Part shown: positions 23,111 to 34,547 of the stretch, piece after piece
Layout: every line of letters begins with the position of its first letter
Position numbering within the stretch: position 1 is the stretch's first letter
Assembly (NCBI GenBank): GCA_012934845.2
Contig: WNNJ02000482.1
Coordinates: forward strand, 1-64,000
Source of the DNA: Pomphorhynchus laevis
Taxonomy: Eukaryota; Acanthocephala; Palaeacanthocephala; Echinorhynchida; Pomphorhynchidae
Direction of reading: 5' to 3'
Length of the DNA: 64,000 nt
The notes under the pieces: generated by a model
Told to the model about the DNA's origin: nothing
Databases searched by the model: none
The model's input: the letters and a program-made list of their open reading frames with translations, nothing else
Made by a program: the position numbers and the translations under genes

Positions 23111-24196
23111 GAAGACAACCGAAATATTAGGAGAATATTTAGTTAAAAGGAATTAAATCACCTCGTCTTGTCCTCTCCTGATGTGATCAGAAGATCATTG
23201 ATCTACCACCTTCACTCCACGCGCTACGCGATCTGGTTATTGGCCATTACCTGATCTCTTAAACGTGATCACGTGAAGCAGTTTACATTTTAAAGTGTAA
23301 ACCCCTTGGGATGCAAACTTCTCTATTTTTTAAAATTAATAATTCACCAAACTTGTTTAAAAATAAGAAAACATAATATTAATGTCGTAACCAATAATAC
23401 ATAGTTTCAGTATTTCTGGCAGAGTTCATTTTACCAGGAAAACAAAGTCCACAGTTCAATAATGACACCCAACATAGCAGCGGGGTCAAATACCTGCTAA
23501 GGACGTATACACGCTAGGGGCCAAATACATGCTAATGATGTATTTCCTCGGATAAAACTATCTAGTATCTTATTCTAATACAAAGTATATCATTTATTAT
23601 CCATCCATAAAAATTCGCCACTTTAGAGTTTAAATTTATTCTTTATATTATTGTGTTGATTTATATATTTTACTATTTTCTGTTTAATGATATTTTTATA
23701 GTAACCTAGTTTAAAATATGTATCTATTAAATTATTTAAATGATTTTGAAGAAAACAAATATCGTTACATATTGTTGCAATTCTTAAAATTTTATTATTT
23801 AATGTATTATATTTTATATTATATGGTATGCATGAATGCTCATGCAAAAATATGTTTCTCGTAAATTTAAATATGTCATCTTTACGATATAAATTAATAG
23901 TAGTTTTAGTTAATGTTAATTTAATGTTCATATCTAGATATACACCTTCATTATCATTAATATTGGTTTTGTTAAGAATAAGGCTTTCTGGATAAATTTG
24001 TTCATTAATTTAATAAAAATTATTAGAATTAAATACACATATATCATCAATGTATCAAAACATAAATTTCATATATTTATATTGTTTAGATTTAGTTTTT
24101 ACACAGTTAGGAACAAATTCATATTCTATAAAGCTTAAAAACAAGTCAGCTATAATTGGGCTAATATTACCACCCATTGGAACACCTTTTACTTGC
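22796..24196 (-). mobile_element. PLE N1: 5'-truncated Penelope-like element with long 3' UTR
   Basis: The reverse transcriptase core reads GVPMGGN-SPIIADLFL (24190-24135), YIDDICVFN (~24050) and VYLDMNIKLT (~23940). The C-terminal frame continues to 23623. The Tyr-Ile-Asp-Asp box and the NPKLHKNP motif of the sister copy are typical of Penelope-like reverse transcriptases. No GIY-YIG domain follows. A ~800-bp 3' UTR extends to about 22800, and its outer part recurs near 44.4-44.7 and 45.1 kb. The copy is cut at 24196, exactly where an F-family ORF1 piece starts. Confidence 0.8.
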
Positions 24197-24361
24197 AAAA
24201 ACAATCAATACTAAAACAAATTGAGAATTTAATCATTCAGAAATTTTCTCTCCTGAATACAGCGCCTGAAATTGTCAGACCTATTGCCATGGCCGAATCT
24301 AAGAAGCGGGGGCATCAGTTCATACTGGATCCTCAATCAAATGGGGAGATTACTGAAGGCT
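24197..24361 (+). mobile_element. F6: inverted ORF1 piece of LINE family F
   Basis: It encodes KQIENLIIQKFSLL, then IVRPIAMAESKKRGH, the ORF1 C-terminal part, on the plus strand. The same 165 bases occur inverted at 26134-26300 in F2, with only a few differences. It sits between PLE N1 and the cut 3' end of F2. Confidence 0.8.
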
Positions 24362-26725
24362 GAACAAACGGAATGGAGATGCGGTCAAATGCAGCAGGAA
24401 AGTCAACGAAAAGAGCCACATCAAGTTGATGACTATTCTCTCGACATAACTGATGCACTTCACCCACTGCTGAATGGACAGAGCGACCCTTGACGAACCC
24501 ATGGAAGCCTGGTGGGATTAAATTTCGCCTACTTAAATGGTTGTGGATTTTACGCGCAAGCGCTTTTTCGTAAATGGAGATGATGGAATTCTGAATCGAA
24601 ATGGGCCGCAGGTCTTTTGGATACGAGACCTAATTGTTCTTTGATATAAAAACTCGTCAACTAATGTTGATGCAGGCCACATCGGAAGGGGTGGCTAAAA
24701 GCGTTGTGACGGCCACTTCTCTTCTTTGCTCGGCTGTCAAAAGCTGATAGACACTAGAAGAGAGTGGAGCAACGGATTTGGAGGTGCCCGGAAGAGGCCC
24801 TTAGGAGTGAAGGATATCTGTGACAGATAGGTCTCTACTCCTGAAGTCTCTCCAAGACGTGATTGCATGGAGTGATTGGGTGGCTCCATAATTATGTAGA
24901 GATAGTGAGTGACTCCTCCAAAACTTTATCAAAACATATTTTACCAATCCTATCTAAGGCTCTATCTCTCCAAGAGACAAATTTATCCTTCTTGAATATC
25001 TACCAGATGGAAGACTGATCTGGATTAAGGAAAACAATGCTTGCCCTATCCTTACCCAGTTGAAACCTAAATCTAGTGTTCCAATATTCTTTCGAGAGAG
25101 ATTGCCTGGCAGAAGCAGTGAGATTGGGAAGACGGATCATGCATGCTAATACCTTGAGTTTTGTCGGAGTTGGACTGTAAATACGACCTCTATATGTAGT
25201 CGAAAGTATCGCGGTAGCTTGCTTAGAGAGGTAGGAATTAAATTCGGTTAGACTCTCATTCCCAATTCGGCGGAAGCGTTGAATAGCTGCCTGAAAGCAA
25301 GCCGTGTCTGATAGGATCAAAGTGGAATCTCATTCGAAGCAGCGTATCCTCTTCAATCCGCCAACGAATCAAGTCATGAGAGGTGGACAGATTTTATCGC
25401 GACTGCTCCGTACAGAAGGGTTTCAACAACCACCTCTTGTGTAGTAGCAGTTAGTCGAGGAGTGAATTTGTTGCTGTGCAGTGAAAGGTGGCGTTTGTGG
25501 TTTATGAATAAGATAACCGTTCCTGGCTTTTCGGAGTGCTGCATTAATCCAACGACCAGTTCTGTCGTTAAAATCACCAAGTACCATGTCATAATCGCTA
25601 GCAATAATCTTATCCATGGTGTTATGTTTCTTGTGAATCTTCCCTGGACGTACGTAGGCTAGACTTAGGCGTTTACCGTTCTTACAGAGGGATATAACTA
25701 AACAAGACAGGGCTGGACAAGAGTAGTTTAGCAAGAGGGAAGATATTAAAGAGTATTTAACTAAGGTTAGAAGACCTTGAAATGAAGAGGAGTGAGGCGG
25801 GGTTATGTACGAAGTATAGTGGGAAAAATGTGCTTAGGGATAAAACGAGTAATGTAATGGGGGAGATGGATAGACCGCGTCTCCTGAAATACTATAACAT
25901 TTGCATCTCATCCAGATAGGAGTCTAATGGCAGAAGCCCTTCCCGCATTTCACTGAAAGATATTAAGTAAAAAGGATCACGTGAACTCTGCATTATGTTA
26001 GTTTAGCTGAATGGGATTGCCATAACCCTAGACGGAGCCAGGGACGGAAGGGTCACCCTTCCTGCCATTAGCACTATCCAAGGTGGGCACTTGCCCACGG
26101 GCAATATCTTCATCTCCCGATGAGGCCATGCCTGTCGCCTTCTGTAATCTCCCCACTTTGATTGGGGATCCAGTATGAACTAATGCCCCCGCTTCTTAGA
26201 TTCGGCCATGGCGATAGGTCTGACAATTTCAGGCGCTGTATGCAGGAGAGAAAATTTCTGAATGATTAAATTCTCAATCTGTTTTAGTATTGATTGTTTT
26301 TGCGAGTCAAAAAGCCGGATGATGTCCTTGTCGGACATCCTTGAGGAACTTACAGAGAAACTAGCAGTCTCTTTATTCACTTGGGAAGAAGAGCAGAATC
26401 TATATGTATTTTTTGAAATCATCACAATTACGGGACCAAACGAGATGGTCCCGCCCACAGTTCGAACATTTCGGGAGTGCATCACACTTCCCGCCAGCAG
26501 CATGTGTACAACTCTGTAGACCGCAAACACCACAAATTCTTATAACTTTACAGTTAGATCCCCAATGGCCCCACTTGTGGCAGAAATTGCAATGAAGAAA
26601 GGTCAAATCATCAAAGTTTAGATGCTGAAATTTCAGGTTGTACCCCAAAAAAGGGTTGTATGGGGAGTTAGACAGGCTATCGGCTGCTTCAATGTATGCC
26701 GAGCAAAATGCAATGGGAAGGGTAG
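24362..26725 (-). mobile_element. F2 (3' section): family F LINE copy, interrupted by a Gypsy element
   Basis: The minus strand carries ORF1 knuckles (CNFCHKWGHWGSNC, then CGVCG and CSNCGRDHLVWSRNC, 26600-26410). Next come the ORF1 C-terminus (to ~26040), the ORF2 endonuclease (~26000-25370, with YDMVLGDFNDRTGRW at ~25590) and the central region with SSIW-type motifs. The N-terminal half of the reverse transcriptase follows, up to 24362 (SVHSAV-like, AAFDRISIPF-like). The 3' half of the reverse transcriptase is missing. The 5' section continues at 30714 beyond the Gypsy insertion. Many stops and frameshifts make it inactive. Confidence 0.85.
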
Positions 26726-26847
26726 TGTGATAACCAAATAGAATAAAATGGCTTTTATTCACGAATCTACAAATAGTAGTAGGTAATAATTGATATAAAC
26801 AAGATAGTATACTTTATAAACAAGATAGTGATCAATGTGATACCACA
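26726..26847 (-). repeat. LTR (3' LTR in element sense) of the Gypsy fossil
   Basis: 122 bp with TG...CA ends, matching 30587-30708 at 118 of 122 positions. Confidence 0.93.
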
Positions 26848-29800
26848 TTCATCCCATGTGATAATTTTGGAAGTAAGCTGGACTTCTTCGACTCCTGGTA
26901 CTTCGTCGGTAGAATTCTTGAGTAGCTACAGGATGAAGGTTTGCATCGGGAATTGAAGTCTTCTTTGAGTTCACGTTCTTATCGATATTGTCTGAGACAT
27001 CATATTTCTTTCCATCGTTGTTATCTCCAGACAGCTGGTTAGTATTAAAACTGTATAGACTGTTGTCGTCATCAGTCCTTAATGTTCCAGGATTATAAAT
27101 ATCCACATTGTTTGGATCCTTGTAAATGCAGGTTTCTGAAGAACAACGAGATAGATACCGAGTTGATATATTCGCTTCCTTCCCAGATGGAAATTCAATA
27201 TGCACAGTGTTAGGATTAGCGTTTATCAGTTTTGCTTCAAGCAATTTATCGTCATATTTATCATGCTTGTCGAAGTTCCCTACGTATACAGGACCGGGAT
27301 CACATAGCCATTTGGGCAAGTTGAATTTTGCTAGCGGACGTCTAGGGAAGTTAAAGATACGATCGTGGGGTATCGAACCGGTAGCGGTACATAATAGTCC
27401 CCGGATAGACTGAAGACTAACAGTGAGAACAGTTTTCCAAGCATCAACAGGACGATTGTAGTCTCTAAGCCGCAAAAGTATAGCGCTCCATAAAATGCCG
27501 TTGTAGCGCTCGATCTGTCCGTTACTGACCGGATTGTACAGAGAAGAATGACTTGCTACCGTGCCAATACTGCTAAGATAATCTGTGAATTCTTTCGACA
27601 TGAAAGATGACCCGCGATCGGAATGTACAAATTCAGGGGAATGGCAAATATTGACACAATGCTGCGTAGACAATTAATCACTGTTTGTGTGGACATATCT
27701 CGGCATGCGAAAGTAAACGGATATCGAGAATATTCATCGATGACTGTCATCAAATATTTCTTGCCTGATGAAGTAGGCAATGGCCCTTTAAAGTCAAGTG
27801 ACATCCTTTCGAAGGGTTTCGAAGCTCTGATGAGGGCGGTCTTTGGAGGCTTAAAGAAGTTCGGTTTTAACAAAGAACATGTAACGCAATGAGAGACAAC
27901 ATAACGAACGTCTTGAGAGCTATATGGGAGTTGATTCGATTGAATAAAATGGTACAAACGATTGACTCCAGGGTGGCAAAGTGTCGCGTGAAGTTCGCAA
28001 AGGAGCTTTAAATCTTTTTGTTTGTTGAAATACCCGTAACTTGATGCACAGATATCCCTAGACATTGAGTCGGCCACACAATTCAACTTTCCAGGCCGAT
28101 AAATGATGCAATACTTAAATTCAGATAAATCGAGACGCCATCTTTGCACCTTTTCATTTTTTATTTTACTCTTATGATTCATGTTAAATATAAATGAAAC
28201 CTTTGATCGGTTAGAACATTGAAAGTTCGACCAGACAAATAGTGCCTCCAATATCGTAATGCTTCGACGATGGCGAAGACCTCCTTCTCAATAGCGGAAT
28301 GTCTAACGGCAATCTTGCTAAGGGTATGTGAATAAAAGGCAATGGGTTTGTTATCCTGTATTAATACGGCACCGATGCCATGGAGAGAGGCATCAGTCTC
28401 AACTGTAAATGTCTTGTTGAAATCGATGGGTGTTAGTGTAGCTGAAATAATGAGATCACGAATTAGATCAAAAGAGCGCCTTGCTACCGGTGTAATAGGA
28501 AAATTCGTAGTTTTAGCTAACGGACGAATCCGCGACGAAAAATTTTGAATTCATTTGGAATAATGAGAGAAGAGGCCAACAATTCTTCGCAGTTGACGTT
28601 TATTTTAAGGTACTTGTAGTTCTCGCAAATCTGAGACACGATTAGGATCAAGCCGTTTAATACCATTGCCAACTTGATATCCCAGAATATTGATCATCGT
28701 CTTATTAAAAATACACTTTGATTCATTTAGTGTTATTCGGTACTTAGAATCAACTTCACGAAAGTTTGCCAGATTTGTATCGTGTGCTTGCTGGGTTTTA
28801 CCGAACACAATAACGTCGTCGAGATATGAGTATGTACCGATTAAGTTTTATTTCTCTATGATCTCGTTGATTATTCGTTGGAAAGCGGCCACAGCATTCG
28901 TGAGACGAATGACATTCGCTAAAATTGATAGAGTTTACCATCAGCCTCGAATGCCGTCAAAAAAATTTCGTTTGCTCGTAAGGAACTTGATGATAAGCAC
29001 TTTTGAGATCTAGAGTGCTAAACACGTTATTGCTCGATATGGTATCAATCAAGTCGTCTATTCGGGGCATGGGGTAAGCGTCAGGTACAGTGAATCTATT
29101 TACTGTCTGTGAGTAATCTACAACAAGACGACGACGTCCTTCCCTGTTTGCAATAAGAACTTGCGCGCGCCATGGTGATCGACTGTGCTCGATGATTCCC
29201 TCGGCCAACATTCGTTTTACTTCCAAAGCAATAAAGCGATTATCTTCGATATTACGTCGTCGAGACAGAATTGCTATAGGTTTCCAGTCTTTGAAATCGT
29301 CTGAAAATAACGACGGTAAATTGATTTCCATGCTAGATAATTATCCAATTATCAATGTATCTTGCTTATTATTTCCTCGAAGTCGAATGGAAATACTTGA
29401 ATGTAAGTGCTAGAATGGATGACCAAGTATCAAATCACGGCATAGGTGAGGCATGACGAAACATTGAACGTCAGAATAGTTTCCATTACAGTAAGATATC
29501 GATACCACACATCGTTCATCGCATACAGAGGTAAACGATGAATCAGCCATGGAAATCCTAACACAACAAGATTCTGTAGGAACACCTAATTTGCGAATTA
29601 CTGAAGAATTGACGAAATTGGAAGAGCTTCCAGTGTCGATATGCGCATCCAGCTTTTGAGTCCCAACACGAACTTGTACCGTCATGTCATCTAGCTTTTA
29701 AGCATCACTATTCGCATTTTGACAAGAGATGATATTAAGTGATTCACCGTCGGACGTATATGGTCGAGTACTACGATTATATTTTTGCCGCGATCGAAAC

Positions 29801-30586
29801 ATCTTAGCTCGACAAACTTTCTCGTAGTGCCCACGTTTTGAGCAAAATGAAAATTCAGCATCCGAGGCTGGACAACGATTGCGGGTATGCATAGCTCCAC
29901 CACAAAAGTAGCATTTTTTCTTGCTTATCTTTTGAACTAGAGCAGTAGATTCTTCATTTTCTGAGTTATCAGTATTTAGTTTAGAGCTTTGGGTCTCTTT
30001 CATGGCATTTACTGTGAATTCGGATGTGTCGATATTTGTTTGATTGAATTTGGGCTGCTTCAATTGTTCGAGCGACTTGAACATTGGTTTCAATGTCATT
30101 GGTTTCGAGTATGTGCTGATGAATTTCATTTGACTGCAATCCCGTAATAAATGAATCGCAAATGAGAATATCAGGCAGCTCGTTAGCTTTCACATCTTTA
30201 AAAGTACATTGACGAGCAAGCGTTTCAAGGCGATCCACATAATTATATATCGATTCATTGAGAGCTTGTCTGGCTGAGCATAACAAATGTCGTTTGTAAA
30301 CCGAATTTGTAGCTTTTATGAATGATTTGTCGAGTAAATCCATTGCTGAGTCATAATTTGGACATTCCTCGATCTTATCAAATAACTGTGCTGACATTGA
30401 TATTTTCAGAAGATCAAGCTTGTCATCTGCAGAATCGATTTTGATACGCTTAATGAAAGTTTCAAAACGATATCGCCAGTGGCGCCATTCGCGTTCTGCA
30501 TCATGACAGTCTGTGGTCAGTTCAAGTGTATCCGGCTTGAACAGAGATTCCATCAATCACAATTCCAGACAATTCGTGAATAAAAT

Positions 30587-30708
30587 TGTGATAACCAAAG
30601 AGAATAAAATGGCTTTTATTCACGAATCTACAAATAGTAATAGGTAATAATAGATATAAACAAGATAGTAAACTTTATAAACAAGATAGTGATCAATGTG
30701 ATACCACA
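30587..30708 (-). repeat. LTR (5' LTR in element sense) of the Gypsy fossil
   Basis: 122 bp with TG...CA ends, followed by the target duplication ggtag at 30709-30713. LTRs this short are at the low end for the family. Confidence 0.93.
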
Positions 30709-30713
30709 GGTAG

Positions 30714-31240
30714 ACCGTCCTTCCCCTTTCGCGGTTTCAAATTTGAGATTTTGTAAATTAATTTCAGGGATTTGATGTCTTTATCCTTTAAATGTGGAGG
30801 CAGATTAGTGATATTAACAGAGGCCATAATAGGCTTATATTAAATAGAACCTATATGAGATAGGTTTTTATTGAAAAATGATTCGCAATCCTTCGCCAGA
30901 TCAGATGTTACAAAAGAAATCCTGATCTCAGTTTCAAAGTATTTTCCAGCATTAAATATAATACGGTTTTTGAAATTTTCCACGAAGCTTCTTAAGAATA
31001 TATTAAACATATTGTGTCGTTGAGTAAGACCAGATAATTTGATTATTAACAAATTTTTGAGTTTGGGGATTGGGGGAAGGACCCTCGCACATACTTGACT
31101 ATCAGAAGTTAGATTACTCACCTTCAGGTCGTTGTTAGAACAGGAAATCTGAAAAATACCTGAGTTTTCTTCCATTTTTTTCATAAAAAACGTTAACTTT
31201 CGAAGCACCGCACGCACTTTCACTTACTTGTTTGCTCATT
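30714..31240 (-). mobile_element. F2 (5' section): start of family F ORF1
   Basis: This part encodes ORF1 residues from MKKMEENSG through LPPIPKLKNLLIIKL, MFNIFLRSFVENFKNR and IRISFVTSDLA, collinear with F1 ORF1 residues ~1-150. The reading continues at 26720 after the Gypsy insertion, whose 5-bp duplication ggtag flanks both junctions. The 5' end lies near 31240. Confidence 0.8.
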
Positions 31241-31316
31241 TTCATGAACACAAAATTGCCCAAATGGAACTGATTGATACTCAAGAATCATGACCTCTCG
31301 AATAGAATACTCAGTA

Positions 31317-31376
31317 GTAGTTATGTCATGATATTTGGTAACTTAAACAGCATAACTAGTCGTTGGATTAGGGCAG
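31317..31376 (+). mobile_element. F9: tiny endonuclease fragment of family F
   Basis: The conceptual product YVMIFGNLN, then SRWIRAA, corresponds to YDMLLGDFNDRTGRWINAA of F1. The nucleotide string gtcgttggatta is shared. It is old and isolated. Confidence 0.55.
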
Positions 31377-31414
31377 CTGTGGGGATAGCCGTCAAGCATT
31401 CAATGCAACAATAG

Positions 31415-34390
31415 GGGTTGAGTGTAATAATAAAGAATTTCTTGAATACACCAAAAAGAGACAACAAAAAACAGCTACAAGGGGTCATATAAGAGGCAAT
31501 CAACAAATAATCTTCGCTCTTCAGTAAATCACTTCATTCGACAGTCTTCCTAATTGGCCTCAGCTCCAGGCGGATCTGAGCCCCCCTCCCCAACCGATCC
31601 AACACGCCTCCTTCAAAATGAATCACCCGGGGTCTTTCACTCCCGAAGAATCCAATCGGCGCGTACTATGCTGGATAAACGACAGACGAGGAGCTTAAGA
31701 AACCTTAGCCTTTGCTCTGGGGCAAGTCCTTTCGAAAAGAAGACTAATCCCGAGATAACCAAAGTGCCCCAAAGGCGCACCTGGTTTTTCCCTTTCAATG
31801 ACAGATGTTGAGCCCGTTTCAGGGCCAAACTAGTTTTTTTCAGGATACGTTTGAGTCTGTCCAAGTCAGCTTTTGCCGACCAGTTCACCGTAACGGTGAA
31901 CCCCATGTATTTTACTCGACTTGTGAAGGTGGGGATGGGTTCAGAGGCGAATATGGAGGAGAGCGCAGAGAGTGCTAATTTTTTAAGTTTTTGCTCTGTA
32001 ACAGGGGTGCCATGAAAGACTACCACCTGCGATTTAGCGGGGTATAAAATAAGATTGGATTTGGGGAGCTGGTTTTTAAATCTTAAAGAGAAGCGGCTGA
32101 TGTCAGAGACTAAGTCTTTGCACCTTGCTGAAGTTTTCCAATATCCCTTGATGATCTAACATCACTACTGAAAGGAAACAGGCCTATGTGACTCTCTTCC
32201 GCCTTTTCATCAATTGTCTAATCCGCCGTTAATGTCATAGGATGGATTTAAGATAGTTTATGAAAAGACTATCTCTACGGCTTATGCAGAATTCTATTTT
32301 ACTTATAAACGTCAAAGATGAACGAAAGCACTCATCTGTAGTATGATCTATCTCGATGAGGTTTCGGCTGCCTGCTTGACTTTTGAAAAATAGCATTTTC
32401 TCCAAATAGCTCCATATTGATGACACCACAGGGCTGTGGTGTCATCAGCATACACCTCTAGACGTTTTTCGCGTTTGAATGCTTTGAATAGGTTAATGGA
32501 AGCAGCAAAATATAAGATAGGAGAAAGTTTGGATTTTTGAGGTACACAGGTTATAGGATAGAACTGACGCGCATCAGGGTTGTCTTTATAATAAAATCGC
32601 ATTGGTGTACAGCAGGATCTCTACCCTGTTCACAATTCTCGCAGACAACCCGAAGGACCTGAGAGAAGAGATCACAAAGGGAATGGAGATGCAGTCAAAT
32701 GCAGCAGAAAAGTCAAGGAAAACAGCCACAACTAAACGATGGCTATTCTCCCGACGAAACTGTTCCACCTCATCAACTGCTGAATGGACCGAGCGATATT
32801 TGACGAACCCATGAAAATCTGGAGGGATCGAATTACGCCTACTCAAATGGTCGCGGATTTTACACGCAAGCGCTTTTTCGTAAATCGGCACGAGGGCATT
32901 TTGATTCGAGATGGGTCGCAGATCTTTAGGACATTAGCAGGATTTAACCTTAGGAATAAAAACTATCTTACTTATATTAATGCCTTTTACATCGGATGGG
33001 GAGGCAAGAAGCATTGTGATGGCCACTTCTCTTCTTTGATCGGCTGTCAAAAGCTGACAGACACCTAAGAGCAGAAGCACCTCCCGAATTCCATCGAGGG
33101 ATATTCAGTGAAAAAGGCTCACGAGTACTCTGCATTGTGATGGATTAGTTGGATTGGGGGATTGCCTACCTAGACAGAGCTAGGTGCAGGAGGGTTGCCA
33201 TCCCCGCCACTAGCCCTGCCCGGGGTAGGTACTTGCCCTTGGACAGCATCTTTATTTTCCCTTCGCTGTCTGTCCCTAATCATTTTTTCTATCTTGATAA
33301 AGGGACGGAATTGGCCGAAGCCCCCCTCTTCTTTGACTCCGGAACGACGGAAGAGACTGGGACAGATAAATTCTTGCCAAATGCATTCAGGACAGTGAGA
33401 AGTAACTTTTCCATTCTTCTAAAGGTTAATTCGTTTTTAACGTCAATTGTGCGATTAATGTCTGAATCATCCATCCGTGAAGCAGCAGCCAACACAAAGG
33501 ACTGGGAATGTTGAGTTGGTTTCATGAAAAGGTTTTTGTATTGTTTGAAGACACTACACTTCCTGCCCCAGGCAGGATGGCTCCCCGCAGTTCGAGCAGG
33601 ATGGGGGGCACACAACGGTCATTCGACGTAAGAGAATTGCAGCTAACAAAACTGCATACCCCCGCATGTAGGGGTCCCACTGCAGCTGGAGGCCCAGTGT
33701 ATCCATTTGTGACACCAGCTGCAGTGGGGGTAAGTCAACTCGTCTCTTTCAGTTATGGCAAAACGTATATTGAACCCCATGAATGGGTTAGATGATAACT
33801 TCGCCAAGCATTCTGCCACGTCCACCGGAGCGGAGCAGAAGCCAACTGAGATAGGGGAGCCATTCCTACTCACGATTGGCCTAAAATTCGGAATCTTAAA
33901 TGTTGACATGAGTGAATCTACATCCTCCTTATCCAAAGCGCAAGGAAGGTTCTTAATTTTTAATGAAGTGAGTATGGGCTTAAATGAAAGTTGGCCATAA
34001 TCAGCTAGGTTAGCGAAAAATAATCCGAATATTTCTTAGCGAGATCGGCTGTGACGAAAGACACTTTCACCTCGGAAGGGTAAAGTTTCACCGAGTTAAA
34101 AAGAATTCTATTTTGAAGTAGCTTAGAAAAGGATCTCAAAAATACATTGTAAAGTAGGCACCTTTCAATGATCGTATTACTTTTATAATTACCAAGTTCT
34201 TCAATTTTGGGATGGGGGGAAGCACTTACCCATCACCCGATGACAAAAAACATTACTGACCTTATTGTTAGATCGTTGAGAAGTAGAATTTACTTGAACA
34301 TTTACATCTTTAGCTTGAATTTCGTTAAATATAGCAGGAACATAGGAATATTTTGAAAGCTCCGACATGGTTTCACAATTGCTTTTTGCC
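31415..34390 (-). mobile_element. F3: family F LINE copy with deleted endonuclease
   Basis: On the minus strand, ORF1 starts near 34370 and runs to ~33150. It includes PLIVSRNGSPISVGFC-like and CSWCHKWIHWASSC parts. The first ~20 codons of ORF2 follow (33125-33070). The sequence then jumps straight to the region before the reverse transcriptase (33062), so about 1.2 kb holding the endonuclease is missing. The reverse transcriptase (FLDFSAAFDCIS, LEVYADDTTALW, YMGFTVTVNWSAKADLDRL) runs to ~31640, and the 3' UTR to about 31415. A ~300-bp foreign stretch with a palindromic joint interrupts it at 32130-32433. The copy is dead. Confidence 0.8.
32130..32447. repeat. ~300-bp insertion in F3 with 14-bp-stem palindrome at its edge
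   Basis: In F1 the codons after YADDTTAL run on uninterrupted. In F3 about 300 unrelated bases intervene. At the right joint, 32418-32431 is the perfect inverse of 32434-32447 across a gg loop. That is, LINE sequence encoding part of the YADD region was copied inverted. The insert itself shows no coding signal. Confidence 0.65.
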
Positions 34391-34533
34391 TGAGTGTAAT
34401 AACTGCGAACACTTTTTGGTTTTTGTATATAATGACCGTGCAGATTTTTAAATGTAGTAAAAAACATACACAACAAGTTTCGATTTATTTTGCTGTTGTA
34501 ACAGTGTCAATTTAACAAATGGAAATATGACAA
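34391..34533 (+). mobile_element. leader region of a second Gypsy fossil, left of F1
   Basis: This segment ends with aaatatgacaa (34523-34533), which is repeated at 38355-38365 where the gag piece begins. F1 therefore inserted here, and this stretch is inferred to be the 5' leader of the gag fossil at 38355. No LTR boundary is recognised. Confidence 0.4.
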
Positions 34534-34547
34534 GGAGTAAATTTAGC

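Larger units (their letters stand above)
26726..30708 (-). mobile_element. Ty3/Gypsy LTR retrotransposon fossil inserted in F2
   Basis: The element is bounded by 122-bp LTRs beginning TGTGATAACC and ending ATACCACA, and flanked by a 5-bp duplication (ggtag at 26721-26725 and 30709-30713). The internal order on the minus strand is gag with zinc knuckles (30556 to ~29700), aspartic protease (~29690-29410), reverse transcriptase (~29330-28600), RNase H (~28550-28100) and integrase with an HHCC-like region and core (28100-26850). The order protease, RT, RNase H, integrase fixes the Ty3/Gypsy family. It is a fossil with several breaks. The two LTRs differ at 4 of 122 sites (about 3%), so the insertion is moderately recent. 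No envelope region is seen. Confidence 0.9.
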
